The notes: generated by a model from the sequence alone, not told the origin. A DNA stretch of 10,063 nt from UMGS946 sp048421225 (GCA_048421225.1 DBFNRV010000129.1:1-10063); one strand, 5' to 3'; shown: positions 1 to 6,833, counted from the stretch's first letter. Numbers and translations: made by a program.

Positions 1-127
1 CTAAAACATATTTCTTTTATATGCAATAAATCTGTATAAAATATTCGTTGTTCCGTTTAATCGGCGCGCTTGCATAGCTTAGGACTAAATCCATAAACAA
101 AGCCGGCCTCGTCAATCAGCCTAAATT
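1..127. other. Non-coding left edge, no gene seen
   Basis: All three plus frames contain an early stop (2-4 and 80-82 in one, 27-29 and 37-39 in the others). At most, the last dozen codons of a gene ending at 37-39 could be present, and that cannot be supported from so little sequence. The stretch is AT-rich and otherwise featureless up to the terminator at 128. Confidence 0.4.
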
Positions 128-165
128 AAAGGCCACATGGAACTATGTCCATATGGCTTTTTTTT
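128..165 (+). terminator. Rho-independent terminator
   Basis: A stem of ten positions (132-141 with 148-157, one C/A mismatch, six-base loop) is followed directly by eight T residues at 158-165. A-U pairs at the foot can extend the stem. The T-run lies on the plus strand, so the terminator should end a transcript entering from left of the window. On the minus strand the hairpin is followed only by an interrupted T-run (TTTAATTT), so it might also weakly terminate the peptidase gene that ends at 222. The served plus-strand gene is not visible: all three plus frames are closed by stops within the first 82 bases. Confidence 0.75.
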
Positions 166-221
166 ACCCTATTTATACTTTGTATCTTGGCCAGCTATGC
201 GCTAAATGCCGCTGAACGCAT

Positions 222-1511
222 TCAGCGTACGCCCACCAAGCCCATGCCAAGCGTCAGTATACCCATATTATCCCTGTATATCTCGTCAAATTGGCTGAGC
301 GGAAGGGGGTTTTCCCCTATTCCGACTTCAATCGTATATCCAGGACGATTGAACTGCTGTATGAACCAATCCTTATAGCCCGCATAACCTGAAGCCGCGG
401 GCGTTACTTCCACCGAATAACCGCTGACCCTGCCAAATTCCTGCGCAATAGCGTATGATCCTTCCGGTTCATAATCAAGATACTTCCAATATATAACCTT
501 TCCCTGCGAATGATACGACAGGGTAAGCACAGGTTCATTCTGAATAGTAAAATCGTACATGGCGCGGCTCTCCGGCGCGCTTAAGGGGGCGTCGCCCACA
601 AAATCGCGCGGTGCGGGACTAGTAAAGCCCAAGGCATATTTTATCTTTTTCGCCTCCTCCCATCCCGCCGGATAGTTAAGGTTAAGATCGGTTCCCTCAA
701 TATTGGCCTTCCACCCGGAAGTAAACGGAACGCTCGGGTAACGGCTTGAAATCGCGCGGGCGCTTTGATAATACGGATCACCGCTTGGTATAGCGCCATT
801 TACCAGGTCCACCCCATCGGGATTTACCATTGGGACCATATATAGCGTTACGTTTTCATATAGGTCGTTTACATCATAGTCATAAAGCGTACCGCCCGTA
901 GAATAGAGCTTTGCGTAATCCTCCATAAATTTAAGCAGTACAGGGGTGGTTATCCACTCGTTTGCATGATGCGAAGCATTGTACGCTACCTTTGTAGCGC
1001 CCGTTCCCATTGTGAGCAGGTAGAGCGGCCTGCCCATAACGCTTCGCCCAATGGAACCGGTTCGTATATAGGGATAGCGCACTTGAAGCCCATCCACTAT
1101 ATAGTCAAGCAATTCCGAGGTATACGGCACGTTTGTCGGAACAACGTCAAAACCGAACGGTATTACGAGTGATGTCCCCAGCATGAGGTTATCCGCCCTT
1201 AATCCTCCGTTCGCCCTGGCTATTGCCTCCGCAGTGGTGCCGTACTGCCTGGCAAGGCCCCAGTATGTGTCGCCCTGCCTGATGGTATGCCAGGTATAGC
1301 CCTTTAAAAACGGTATCAGGGCAGCCCATGTATTTTTGCCCACGATGCCGTCGGGCGCAAGGCCGCTGGCCGCCTGAAAGCGCATAACAGCGCTCAGTGT
1401 CCTCTGTCCAAATCTGCCGTCTATCTCCCCTGGTGAAAAGTTTGCCCGGATTAACGCGAGCTGCAGGATTTTGACGGGTGTTCCGCTGCTGCCATAACGC
1501 AATGTCTGCAT
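222..1511 (-). CDS. PG-binding/LysM/M14 zinc peptidase (gamma-D-glutamyl-diamino acid endopeptidase-like)
   Basis: This is a predicted 429-residue peptidoglycan peptidase. Residues about 5-66 form a PG_binding_1-like domain (DGRFGQRT, FQAASGL, DGIVG). Residues about 73-117 form one LysM module (HTIRQGDTYWGLA...NLMLGTSLVIP). Residues about 128-425 form an M14 metallopeptidase domain. Likely zinc ligands are H182 and E185 (HHANEW) and H334 (SYHSQG), and the likely catalytic Glu is E395 (YTIEVG). The classical carboxypeptidase Asn-Arg pair is Asn-Leu here (DLNLNYP), as I recall for the gamma-D-Glu-DAP endopeptidases related to Lysinibacillus endopeptidase I. That family cleaves the gamma-D-Glu to diaminopimelate bond in stem peptides and is linked to sporulation. 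No signal peptide or membrane segment is visible. I chose the ATG at 1511 because GAGG stands six bases before it; an ATG at 1559 has no ribosome binding site and lies inside a terminator hairpin. The domain call is firm; the exact bond cleaved is inferred. Confidence 0.9.
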   Translation of the reverse strand: MQTLRYGSSGTPVKILQLALIRANFSPGEIDGRFGQRTLSAVMRFQAASGLAPDGIVGKNTWAALIPFLKGYTWHTIRQGDTYWGLARQYGTTAEAIARANGGLRADNLMLGTSLVIPFGFDVVPTNVPYTSELLDYIVDGLQVRYPYIRTGSIGRSVMGRPLYLLTMGTGATKVAYNASHHANEWITTPVLLKFMEDYAKLYSTGGTLYDYDVNDLYENVTLYMVPMVNPDGVDLVNGAIPSGDPYYQSARAISSRYPSVPFTSGWKANIEGTDLNLNYPAGWEEAKKIKYALGFTSPAPRDFVGDAPLSAPESRAMYDFTIQNEPVLTLSYHSQGKVIYWKYLDYEPEGSYAIAQEFGRVSGYSVEVTPAASGYAGYKDWFIQQFNRPGYTIEVGIGENPLPLSQFDEIYRDNMGILTLGMGLVGVR

Positions 1512-1544
1512 AATGTACCTCGCATATTCTGATTTTACTGCAAT

Positions 1545-1577
1545 ACAAAAAGCCTTCATATAATTATATGAAAGCTT
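1545..1577 (-). terminator. Rho-independent terminator after the DUF218 gene
   Basis: A 28-base inverted repeat (1550-1577) contains an 18-base perfect palindrome at 1555-1572. As minus-strand RNA it folds into a stem of about 12 pairs (AAGCU with GGCUU, including one G-U, then UUCAUAU with AUAUGAA) with an AAUU loop. It runs into a U-run read from 1551 to 1547. The plus strand has no T-run after the repeat, so the element is directional. It lies 25 bases after the stop of the DUF218 gene and should end the upstream operon, though it could also act as an attenuator for the peptidase gene. The stem is AT-rich, so its strength is uncertain. Confidence 0.6.
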
Positions 1578-1601
1578 CTAAGGATATGTGCATACTTTGC
1601 G

Positions 1602-2405
1602 CTAATCGCCCAATCTGCCGGCTAGAAGATAATAGGTTATAGCTGCGCATTCGCGCATATAATCGTTTAGCGCTATATACCAAGCCGAGGGGGTTCCAAG
1701 CCCCTGCGCCTTAAGCCCCGCTGATTCGGCAACCTTTCCAGCCCTATAAACGTGGAACGCCGTGGTGACAAAAACTACCTTTGCATCCTCTCCAAAACGG
1801 CTTTCTATTATAGGCTTTGAAAATGCGAAGTTCTCCAAGGTGCTCCTGGATTGATCCTCGGTTATGATCCTCGATTCATCGATTCCACTGTTTATCAGAA
1901 ACCGTTTCATTGCCAACGCCTCGGTTATGGACTCTCCCTCCCCCTGTCCTCCTGATACGATTGCAACGGTGGAAGGGTTGCTCTCCAGATATTCCACAGC
2001 CTTGTTCAGACGGTTATAAAGCGTAACGCTTACATGCTCCCCGCGTATACCCGCCCCAAGCACCACCAGCACGTCGGCGTTGTCATCGGGCGCTGTGCTT
2101 CCGGCAACGACCGTAATAATGGTTGTCACTGTAAACAGGGTGAAAAACCCCGCATATGCCGCAATCATGCCCCATTTTATTATCTTTCCAATTATGTGCG
2201 ACCTCATAAACCTGGTTACGGGACCGTAAAACACCCCAAGAACGAACAGCGGGGCTCCAATTATAAACGGCATTATAACGCCAAGGTTATAATTGCTTAG
2301 CGTTCTTACATACATCGTATCAGCCATAAGAAACAGGCCGGTTATTATTAGCAGCGCCTGGAATATAATGCGGAGCGTTCTGCTTTTCCTAATTTTGTTT
2401 TCCAC
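1602..2405 (-). CDS. DUF218 (YdcF/SanA/ElyC-like) membrane protein
   Basis: The 267-residue protein has three hydrophobic segments in its N-terminal part (about residues 11-29, 40-60 and 77-101), followed by a DUF218 domain from about 111 to 255. The DUF218 hallmarks are visible: VLGAG (115-119), SGGQG (151-155), the SRSTLEN box (186-192) and TTAFHVYRA (214-222). Relatives such as SanA and ElyC affect envelope biogenesis, but the biochemical role of this domain is not established. I place the start at the GTG at 2403-2405, because AAGGAG (2415-2420) is nine bases upstream. ATG codons at 2426 and 2453 are in frame but lack a ribosome binding site and would lengthen the overlap with the dehydrogenase gene. 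With the GTG the overlap is 17 bases, suggesting translational coupling. An intrinsic terminator follows shortly after the stop. Confidence 0.85.
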   Translation of the reverse strand: MENKIRKSRTLRIIFQALLIITGLFLMADTMYVRTLSNYNLGVIMPFIIGAPLFVLGVFYGPVTRFMRSHIIGKIIKWGMIAAYAGFFTLFTVTTIITVVAGSTAPDDNADVLVVLGAGIRGEHVSVTLYNRLNKAVEYLESNPSTVAIVSGGQGEGESITEALAMKRFLINSGIDESRIITEDQSRSTLENFAFSKPIIESRFGEDAKVVFVTTAFHVYRAGKVAESAGLKAQGLGTPSAWYIALNDYMRECAAITYYLLAGRLGD

Positions 2406-3237
2406 CGGGTTTATCTCCTTTTGCATAAATGGATGTGAGTAGCAACTCGACAATCCTTGCTGGGAGAAACCGCTTTAGGCCCACAAACAGCTTATACTTT
2501 ATGCCGACTGTCCTTCGCACTGGAGGGTTTTTGGATTTTATCAGCGATAATATTGCCTTTGTCACGCTACTTGGCGGCATCCCGTTTTGCTCGTCCTTTT
2601 CCATCTGGGCGATGGAATTTTTAAACGCGCCTTCATATGCGCTATTACCCGTTCCCTCCGCGTATCTGCGCGCTCCGGTAAATCCGGTTTTAGTATCGCC
2701 TGGTTCTATCAGCGCCGCTTTGATCCCCCACGGCTTCAGTTCCATTCTAAGCCCCTCGGTCAGCGCCTCGACAGCAAATTTGGACGAACTGTAAAGCGTT
2801 TGGAACGGTATTGAGAATATGCCTCCTACCGAGCCGATATTGATTATGAGTCCGTTCCTTCTTTCGCGCATATGCGGGAGCACCGCGTTGAGCATGCGTA
2901 CAATACCAAAATAGTTCGTATCCATCTGCTTAACCGCATCCTCGGCGGAGCAGTCCTCAACCGCGCCGCAGATCCCAATGCCAGCGCCGTTTATTAATAT
3001 ATCAATCCTGCCCTCTTTTGCGATTACCTCGTCAACCGCGCGCCTTATCGACGCCCCGTCGCAGACGTCCATGCAAAGCATCCGCACAAATCCATCCTTG
3101 GACCGCCTGTCCTGTCCGCCGCTACGCGAGACGCCATATACTCTAAAGCCATGGTTCATAAGCTCCTCGGCGGTACATTTGCCTATTCCCGACGATGCTC
3201 CGGTGATGAGCGCCACCTTTCCATAAGGGTTATTCAC
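2389..3237 (-). CDS. Short-chain dehydrogenase/reductase (SDR)
   Basis: A 282-residue classical SDR, an NAD(P)-dependent oxidoreductase with a Rossmann fold. Visible are the cofactor motif TGASSGIG (12-19), NGAG (83-86, the usual NNAG with one change), the active-site Asn N108, catalytic Ser S136 and the YSSSK motif with Tyr149 and Lys153. The PG sequence after strand six (IEPGDTKTGF, about 178-187) is also typical. The substrate cannot be deduced; the closest general resemblance is to broad-specificity SDRs annotated only as oxidoreductases. The start is a GTG, with AGG eight bases upstream; an ATG two bases upstream is immediately followed by a stop and is not used. The gene lies 64 bases after the small membrane protein gene and overlaps the DUF218 gene, so it is probably part of the same transcript. 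A hydrophobic, basic C-terminus (after about 250) may associate with the membrane. Confidence 0.9.
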   Translation of the reverse strand: MNNPYGKVALITGASSGIGKCTAEELMNHGFRVYGVSRSGGQDRRSKDGFVRMLCMDVCDGASIRRAVDEVIAKEGRIDILINGAGIGICGAVEDCSAEDAVKQMDTNYFGIVRMLNAVLPHMRERRNGLIINIGSVGGIFSIPFQTLYSSSKFAVEALTEGLRMELKPWGIKAALIEPGDTKTGFTGARRYAEGTGNSAYEGAFKNSIAQMEKDEQNGMPPSSVTKAILSLIKSKNPPVRRTVGIKYKLFVGLKRFLPARIVELLLTSIYAKGDKPGGKQN

Positions 3238-3301
3238 ATTAAAAACCTGCCTTTGAATTGATTATAAATATTTAAACCGTTTATTGATATACTACTAATC
3301 G

Positions 3302-3712
3302 CTACTTTCCAAGCGGGCTTACCGCCTGTCCGTCAAGCGACTGTATAAATCCCAGCTCTATCTCGCCGTTTATCACAAATAGGGTGATTACCTCTGTGTC
3401 GCTTATTGCGGCCAATATTAGCGTGACCTCTCCTTGCCTATTAATATCGGATGGGAATCCCGCCGATTTAGATGCGTTTACGGCGGCCCGCATATCAATA
3501 TCCTCGCCCGCAAGCATCCCGGCGATGCTTCCATCCTCAATGTGTCCGGCAGGATAGATGGAGTCCTCTCCAATGGAATAGCCATAATCATTTATGACCC
3601 GCCTGATCTTTGAAAGCTCCCCCGTGGAATTCAGCACAAGCCTCCAAGTCAGCGCCGCCAAAAGCAGGGCTATCGCAGTGCCAATGAGTATATATCTGGA
3701 TGTTTTGTTCAT
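3302..3712 (-). CDS. Small membrane-anchored protein of unknown function, coupled to ecfT
   Basis: A 136-residue protein I do not confidently recognise. It has one N-terminal transmembrane helix (about residues 7-26) after a short positive stretch (MNKTSRY), then a soluble domain of about 110 residues predicted to be extracytoplasmic. The domain begins with a helix-like IRRVINDYGYSIG, and ends with a hydrophobic strand pattern around TLFVINGEIELGF and a SLDGQ turn. That ending vaguely recalls DUF4830-type clostridial proteins, but this is only an impression. There are no cysteines and no lipobox, so it is not a lipoprotein. The ATG overlaps the ecfT stop by one base (TAATG), and the nearest SD-like AGGA is about 12 bases upstream, so translation probably depends on ribosomes finishing ecfT. 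An upstream in-frame ATG at 3841 lies inside ecfT and is rejected. Confidence 0.75.
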   Translation of the reverse strand: MNKTSRYILIGTAIALLLAALTWRLVLNSTGELSKIRRVINDYGYSIGEDSIYPAGHIEDGSIAGMLAGEDIDMRAAVNASKSAGFPSDINRQGEVTLILAAISDTEVITLFVINGEIELGFIQSLDGQAVSPLGK

Positions 3713-4518
3713 TACAGCCACAATTCCTGCGCGGTTACTATTATGGCGGCAAGCGCCGCCGTAATTATAGCGGCAGCCGCGTCGCGCCAGTGCATTTTTA
3801 GCACCCTCATTTTCGTGCGGCCCTCTCCGCCGTGGTAACACCTGCTTTCCATTGCCATGGCAAGCTCGTCCGCGCGCCTGAATGAGCTTACAAACAGGGG
3901 GATTAAAATAGGTATCATGTTTTTTGCCCTCTTGATTATGCCTCCTGTTTCCATATCAGCGCCCCTGGCCATCTGTGCCTTCATTATCCTGTCGGCCTCC
4001 TCTATAAGGGTAGGGATAAAGCGAAGGGCTATCGTCATCATCATCGCCAGCTCATGTACAGGAAACTTCAGCCTCGTGAGCGGCATAAGCAGCTTTTCCA
4101 AACCGTCGGTCAGGGAGATGGGCGTCGTGGTAAGCGTAAGCAAAGACGTGCCGGTTACCAGCAATATCAGCCTGATTATTATAAAGAGCGACTGCCTAAG
4201 CCCTCCCGTTGTAATTTTGATTATCCATACCTCCAAGATGGGCTCGCCGGTCTTGATAAGGAACAGATTCAATATAAACATCAGAATAAGCAGCCATTTC
4301 ATGGGCTTAAGCGTTCGGACAATATAACCAAGCGGCACCTGCGCAAGCACTATGGTCAAGGCCAAAAATAGCGCAACCGGAATAAACATCCACATCGAGC
4401 GGACCAGGAACACTATGACGATATAGGCTATCATCAGCATGAGCTTTGTACGCGGGTCAAGGGAATGTATCACGGAATTTCCTGGGAAATATTGACCGAG
4501 AGTTATGTCCTTAAACAT
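3712..4518 (-). CDS. ecfT: ECF transporter transmembrane subunit EcfT
   Basis: The 268-residue EcfT (CbiQ-family) scaffold joins the two ATPases to a substrate-binding S component in the membrane and transmits ATP-driven movement. It has hydrophobic helices near 27-40, 43-60, 73-90, 110-130 and 245-263. The cytoplasmic coupling helices carry the family's two signature motifs: AQMARGAD (181-188, containing Ala-Arg-Gly) and AMESRCYHGGEGRTK (222-236), where the second Ala-Arg-Gly is Ser-Arg-Cys. The usual N-terminal SxIHxLDPRTK pattern (15-25) is also present. A strong GGAGG lies seven bases before the ATG. The start overlaps the end of ecfA2 by eight bases and the stop overlaps the next gene by one base, indicating a tightly coupled operon. 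Confidence 0.95.
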   Translation of the reverse strand: MFKDITLGQYFPGNSVIHSLDPRTKLMLMIAYIVIVFLVRSMWMFIPVALFLALTIVLAQVPLGYIVRTLKPMKWLLILMFILNLFLIKTGEPILEVWIIKITTGGLRQSLFIIIRLILLVTGTSLLTLTTTPISLTDGLEKLLMPLTRLKFPVHELAMMMTIALRFIPTLIEEADRIMKAQMARGADMETGGIIKRAKNMIPILIPLFVSSFRRADELAMAMESRCYHGGEGRTKMRVLKMHWRDAAAAIITAALAAIIVTAQELWL

Positions 4519-5362
4519 ATTTCAGCCTCCCCTTCAGGAAATCGAGCAGTTCCTCCGGCCTGTATATTTCATTTGGAACATTTACGCCCCTTTTTCGCAG
4601 CGCCTGCGCAAGCTGCGCAGCATGCGGAAGCTCAAGGCCAAGCTTCTCTATGTCGCTGGCGTTTGAAAACACCTCTACCGGCGTTCCCACGGTTTTCAGC
4701 GTGCCCTTATTGAATATCGCTACGCGTGTAGCCACCCGGGCTATATCATCCATGGAATGGCTGACCATTATTATACATGTATTGTTTGTACGCTGAAGTT
4801 CTAAAAGCGTGTTCAGTATCGCGTTCCTGCCCGCTGGATCCAAACCGGCCATCGGTTCGTCCAGCACCAGGTATTTCGGATGCATCGCGATTATCCCAGC
4901 CAATGCAACGCGGCGCTTCTCTCCGCCTGACAGCTCAAACGGCGATTTGTCGCAAAACTTATCCGCTTCAAGCCCTACTATCGACAGCGCGTCCATAACG
5001 CGCTCCTTCACCTCTGCTTCGCTAAGGCCCATATTTACCGGCCCAAACGCAACGTCCTTATAGACCGTTTCTTCAAACAGCTGGTGCTCAGGATACTGGA
5101 ACACCATGCCCACAAGCCGGCGTCCAATCTGGCGCTGTTTTTTATCCAGCATATCGCAGCCGTCGACCTCTACGCTCCCCGACGTTGGAAGCAAAAGCCC
5201 GTTAAGATGCTGTATAAACGTGCTTTTTCCGGACCCCGTATGGCCCACGATACACAAAAATTCGCCCTCGTCTATGACGATGCTGACGTCGTTAATGGCG
5301 CTGACCGCCAGGGCGCTCTTGTGCATATATATATGGCTTAATTTCTCAACAACAATGGGCAT
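4511..5362 (-). CDS. ecfA2: ECF transporter ATPase EcfA2
   Basis: A 283-residue ABC ATPase, one half of the EcfA1-EcfA2 heterodimer that powers vitamin or metal import. Walker A is GHTGSGKST (40-48), with the Thr after His typical of EcfA2. The Q-loop is at Q89 in the EcfA2-like FQYPEHQLFEETV (88-100). The signature is LSGGE (144-148), Walker B is YLVLDE with catalytic E169, and the H-loop histidine is H202 (VSHSMDD). The C-terminal region beyond about 225 carries the EcfA-type extension (VFSNASDIEKLGL). GGAGG precedes the ATG by four bases. The gene starts 25 bases inside the end of ecfA1 and overlaps ecfT by eight. All ATPase motifs are intact. Confidence 0.95.
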   Translation of the reverse strand: MPIVVEKLSHIYMHKSALAVSAINDVSIVIDEGEFLCIVGHTGSGKSTFIQHLNGLLLPTSGSVEVDGCDMLDKKQRQIGRRLVGMVFQYPEHQLFEETVYKDVAFGPVNMGLSEAEVKERVMDALSIVGLEADKFCDKSPFELSGGEKRRVALAGIIAMHPKYLVLDEPMAGLDPAGRNAILNTLLELQRTNNTCIIMVSHSMDDIARVATRVAIFNKGTLKTVGTPVEVFSNASDIEKLGLELPHAAQLAQALRKRGVNVPNEIYRPEELLDFLKGRLKYV

Positions 5363-6168
5363 AGCGCCTCCGCTATTTCATCTACCGTCATTACATCTTC
5401 GGGTATATCCGCGCCTATCTCCGCCAGCCTGTCACGCAGGTCCACCGCTGGCGGCGCGTCTATTCCCAGCTCTCTAAGTTCCTTGGCGCTGGAAAATACA
5501 TTCCTGGGCGTATCCAGCATCCTCAGCCGGCCTTTTGCCATTACGGCCACACGGTCGCACACGGTAGCCTCCTCCATATATTGGGTTATCATAACCACCG
5601 TAATCCCGTTTTCCCTGTTCAACCTTCTGACCGTGGAAAGGACCTCGTCGCGGCCGGATGGATCAAGCATGGCCGTAGCCTCGTCCAGCACCAGTACCTC
5701 CGGCCTCATGGCCAACATGCCAGCCATCGCCACCCGCTGTTTCTGCCCGCCCGACAGCATATGCGGCGCGCTTCGCGCGTACTCCGTCATGCCCACGGCC
5801 TCTAAGGCTTCCTTGACCCTTTTTATTATCTCATCGGTCGGAAGGCCGAGATTTTCCGGCCCGAAGCCTACGTCCTCCTCAACCACTGTGGTCACTATCT
5901 GATTATCGGGGTTTTGGAACACCATCCCGACCCTTCGCCTTATCTCCTGTATCAGGGCTTCGTCCGCTGTGCTCATGCCGTCTACGGTTACTTCGCCCTC
6001 ATCGGGAAGTATAAGGCCGTTCATATGTTTTGCAAGGGTGCTCTTTCCCGAGCCGTTATGGCCGACAATAGCCAGCATCTCTCCCTTTTTAACTTTAAAC
6101 GATACATCCTTAAGGGCATATTGCCCCTCCTCGCTGTATCTGTAGCTTATCGAATTTACTTTTATCAT
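5338..6168 (-). CDS. ecfA1: ECF transporter ATPase EcfA1
   Basis: A 276-residue ABC ATPase partner of EcfA2. Walker A is GHNGSGKST (36-44), the Q-loop is Q85 in FQNPDNQIV, the signature is LSGGQ (138-142), and Walker B is VLVLDE with E163 followed by ATAMLD. The H-loop position, usually His, is Gln196 (ITQYMEEA; codon CAA), which is notable in an otherwise complete enzyme. The C-terminal extension (VFSSAKELRELGID) is EcfA1-like. The frame is open upstream to 6465, but I choose the ATG at 6168: AAGGG lies nine bases before it, the protein then begins at the usual family position (MIKVNSISYRY), and a probable promoter at 6199-6227 makes the ATG at 6210 unlikely. It is the first gene of the ecf cassette. 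No S-component gene is nearby. Confidence 0.93.
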   Translation of the reverse strand: MIKVNSISYRYSEEGQYALKDVSFKVKKGEMLAIVGHNGSGKSTLAKHMNGLILPDEGEVTVDGMSTADEALIQEIRRRVGMVFQNPDNQIVTTVVEEDVGFGPENLGLPTDEIIKRVKEALEAVGMTEYARSAPHMLSGGQKQRVAMAGMLAMRPEVLVLDEATAMLDPSGRDEVLSTVRRLNRENGITVVMITQYMEEATVCDRVAVMAKGRLRMLDTPRNVFSSAKELRELGIDAPPAVDLRDRLAEIGADIPEDVMTVDEIAEALCPLLLRN

Positions 6169-6198
6169 ATCAGGCAACCCTTCGACATCAATCAAGTT

Positions 6199-6227
6199 AG
6201 TATACTCCATCGAAACGCTAAGGGCAA
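6199..6227 (-). promoter_or_regulatory. Probable sigma-A promoter for the ecf operon
   Basis: Reading the minus strand, TTGCCC (6227-6222, four of six consensus bases) is separated by 17 bases from TATACT (6204-6199, five of six). Transcription would start near 6192, leaving a leader of about 25 bases before the ecfA1 ATG at 6168. Such a short leader argues against a riboswitch in front of ecfA1. Confidence 0.5.
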
Positions 6228-6752
6228 TAAAACGATGATTAATATATTGGACGCGGCTTTTCGCAGCGCTGCCGTACAATGCTATACAGAAAGCTGTTGC
6301 CTCAATAAGAATCTGGACGGGTTTTACTAGGCGTGGCGGAACGCTTGACGAGATTGTAACCTGCGCAATTCGCGCGCTTGTCTTCAAAAGTATGGTATTT
6401 GCTATTGGGAACTTGGGACATACATATAGGCATTTTAATGTATAGCGCAGCAGTTTATTATGCATACTTTTTTGATACTACGAAGCCGGTTTTTTCAATA
6501 GTTTGGGTAGAAAGCTTAACTGCGAAGCATGAAGTTGTATCGGAGTCCGAATCAGGAGCGGTAACCATACACCGGCTCCCTACGGATGTCCCGTTTTGCT
6601 GGAACAGCCGGGCAAGGATAAACGGGCGCCTAGCCGCCGACGATGTTTACGCTGAGCGCCGTGGCTTCATATGCGCTTTTATCCAGCGCCAATATTATGC
6701 GGCTTGTTACTGGCAAAGTAGCTCTATGTTATAGCAGGTCCTATGGTATACA
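6228..6752. other. Long intergenic stretch with no convincing gene
   Basis: The divergent gap between ecfA1 and the ANT(6)-like gene is 665 bases (6169-6833), far longer than any other gap here. Outside the promoters at each end I see no gene I would call. A 99-codon plus frame from an ATG at 6438 to 6734 is rich in Cys, Trp and Tyr, has only a weak AGG upstream and resembles nothing I know. A short minus frame (6458-6568) has a better ribosome binding site. The base composition changes along the stretch: AT-rich to about 6530 and GC-richer from 6550 to 6700. That is compatible with a decayed gene, but no family can be named. Confidence 0.4.
6458..6568 (-). CDS. Possible small ORF, 36 residues, doubtful
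   Basis: An ATG at 6568 is preceded by AGGGAG with seven bases of spacing and opens 36 codons ending in TAA. The peptide begins MVTAPDSDSDTT and ends TGFVVSKKYA; it has a Ser/Asp/Thr-rich start, one cysteine and no membrane segment. I recognise no homologue. It could be a small protein, a remnant of a larger decayed gene, or chance. The good ribosome binding site is the only positive evidence, and no promoter is obvious upstream. Confidence 0.2.
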   Translation of the reverse strand: MVTAPDSDSDTTSCFAVKLSTQTIEKTGFVVSKKYA

Positions 6753-6761
6753 TGCTATAAT
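6753..6761 (+). promoter_or_regulatory. Possible extended -10 element
   Basis: TGC followed by a perfect TATAAT (6756-6761) matches an extended -10 promoter. No -35-like hexamer is found at 16-18 bases upstream. If used, it would give the ANT(6)-like gene a second transcript with a leader of roughly 65 bases. Confidence 0.3.
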
Positions 6762-6785
6762 TAACACAATAATAATTACCCTCAG

Positions 6786-6814
6786 TTGACAAGGGTAAGC
6801 CGCCCGAGTATATC
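6786..6814 (+). promoter_or_regulatory. Probable sigma-A promoter for the ANT(6)-like gene
   Basis: A perfect TTGACA (6786-6791) is followed after 17 bases by TATATC (6809-6814, four of six). Transcription would start near 6821, immediately before the GGAGGT ribosome binding site at 6825-6830. The leader would be very short. The TTG of this -35 box is also an in-frame start candidate for the downstream gene, which the promoter makes unlikely. Confidence 0.45.
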
Positions 6815-6833
6815 TATTTTTTCCGGAGGTAAT

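Noticed and set aside
3261..3266. Minus-strand TATAAT in front of the SDR gene
   Set aside because: There is no acceptable -35 hexamer at 16-18 bases, and the region is AT-rich. Read-through from the ecf operon explains expression without it.
3713..3841. Longer start for the small membrane protein inside ecfT
   Set aside because: It would overlap ecfT by 130 bases, add a basic segment with no pattern and displace the transmembrane helix from the N-terminus.
6354..6383. GCGC repeats around 6364-6379 as a hairpin or regulatory RNA
   Set aside because: The arms are only four bases, with no T-run and no supporting structure around them.
6169..6465. In-frame N-terminal extension of EcfA1 of up to 99 residues
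   Set aside because: It has no ribosome binding site at its ATG codons, no domain character, and the probable promoter lies inside it. Family members start at the position equivalent to 6168.
6520..6570. T-loop-like GTCCGAATC suggesting a tRNA
   Set aside because: No anticodon arm, D arm or pairing acceptor stem could be assembled around it.
6628..6717. Short minus-strand frame (about 28 codons, TTG start) with protein-like composition in the long gap
   Set aside because: It has no ribosome binding site and no ATG, and is too short to separate from chance.
6438..6734. 99-codon plus-strand frame in the long gap
   Set aside because: It has a weak AGG site, unusual Cys/Trp/Tyr content and no resemblance to a known family. 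A chance frame is the simplest reading.
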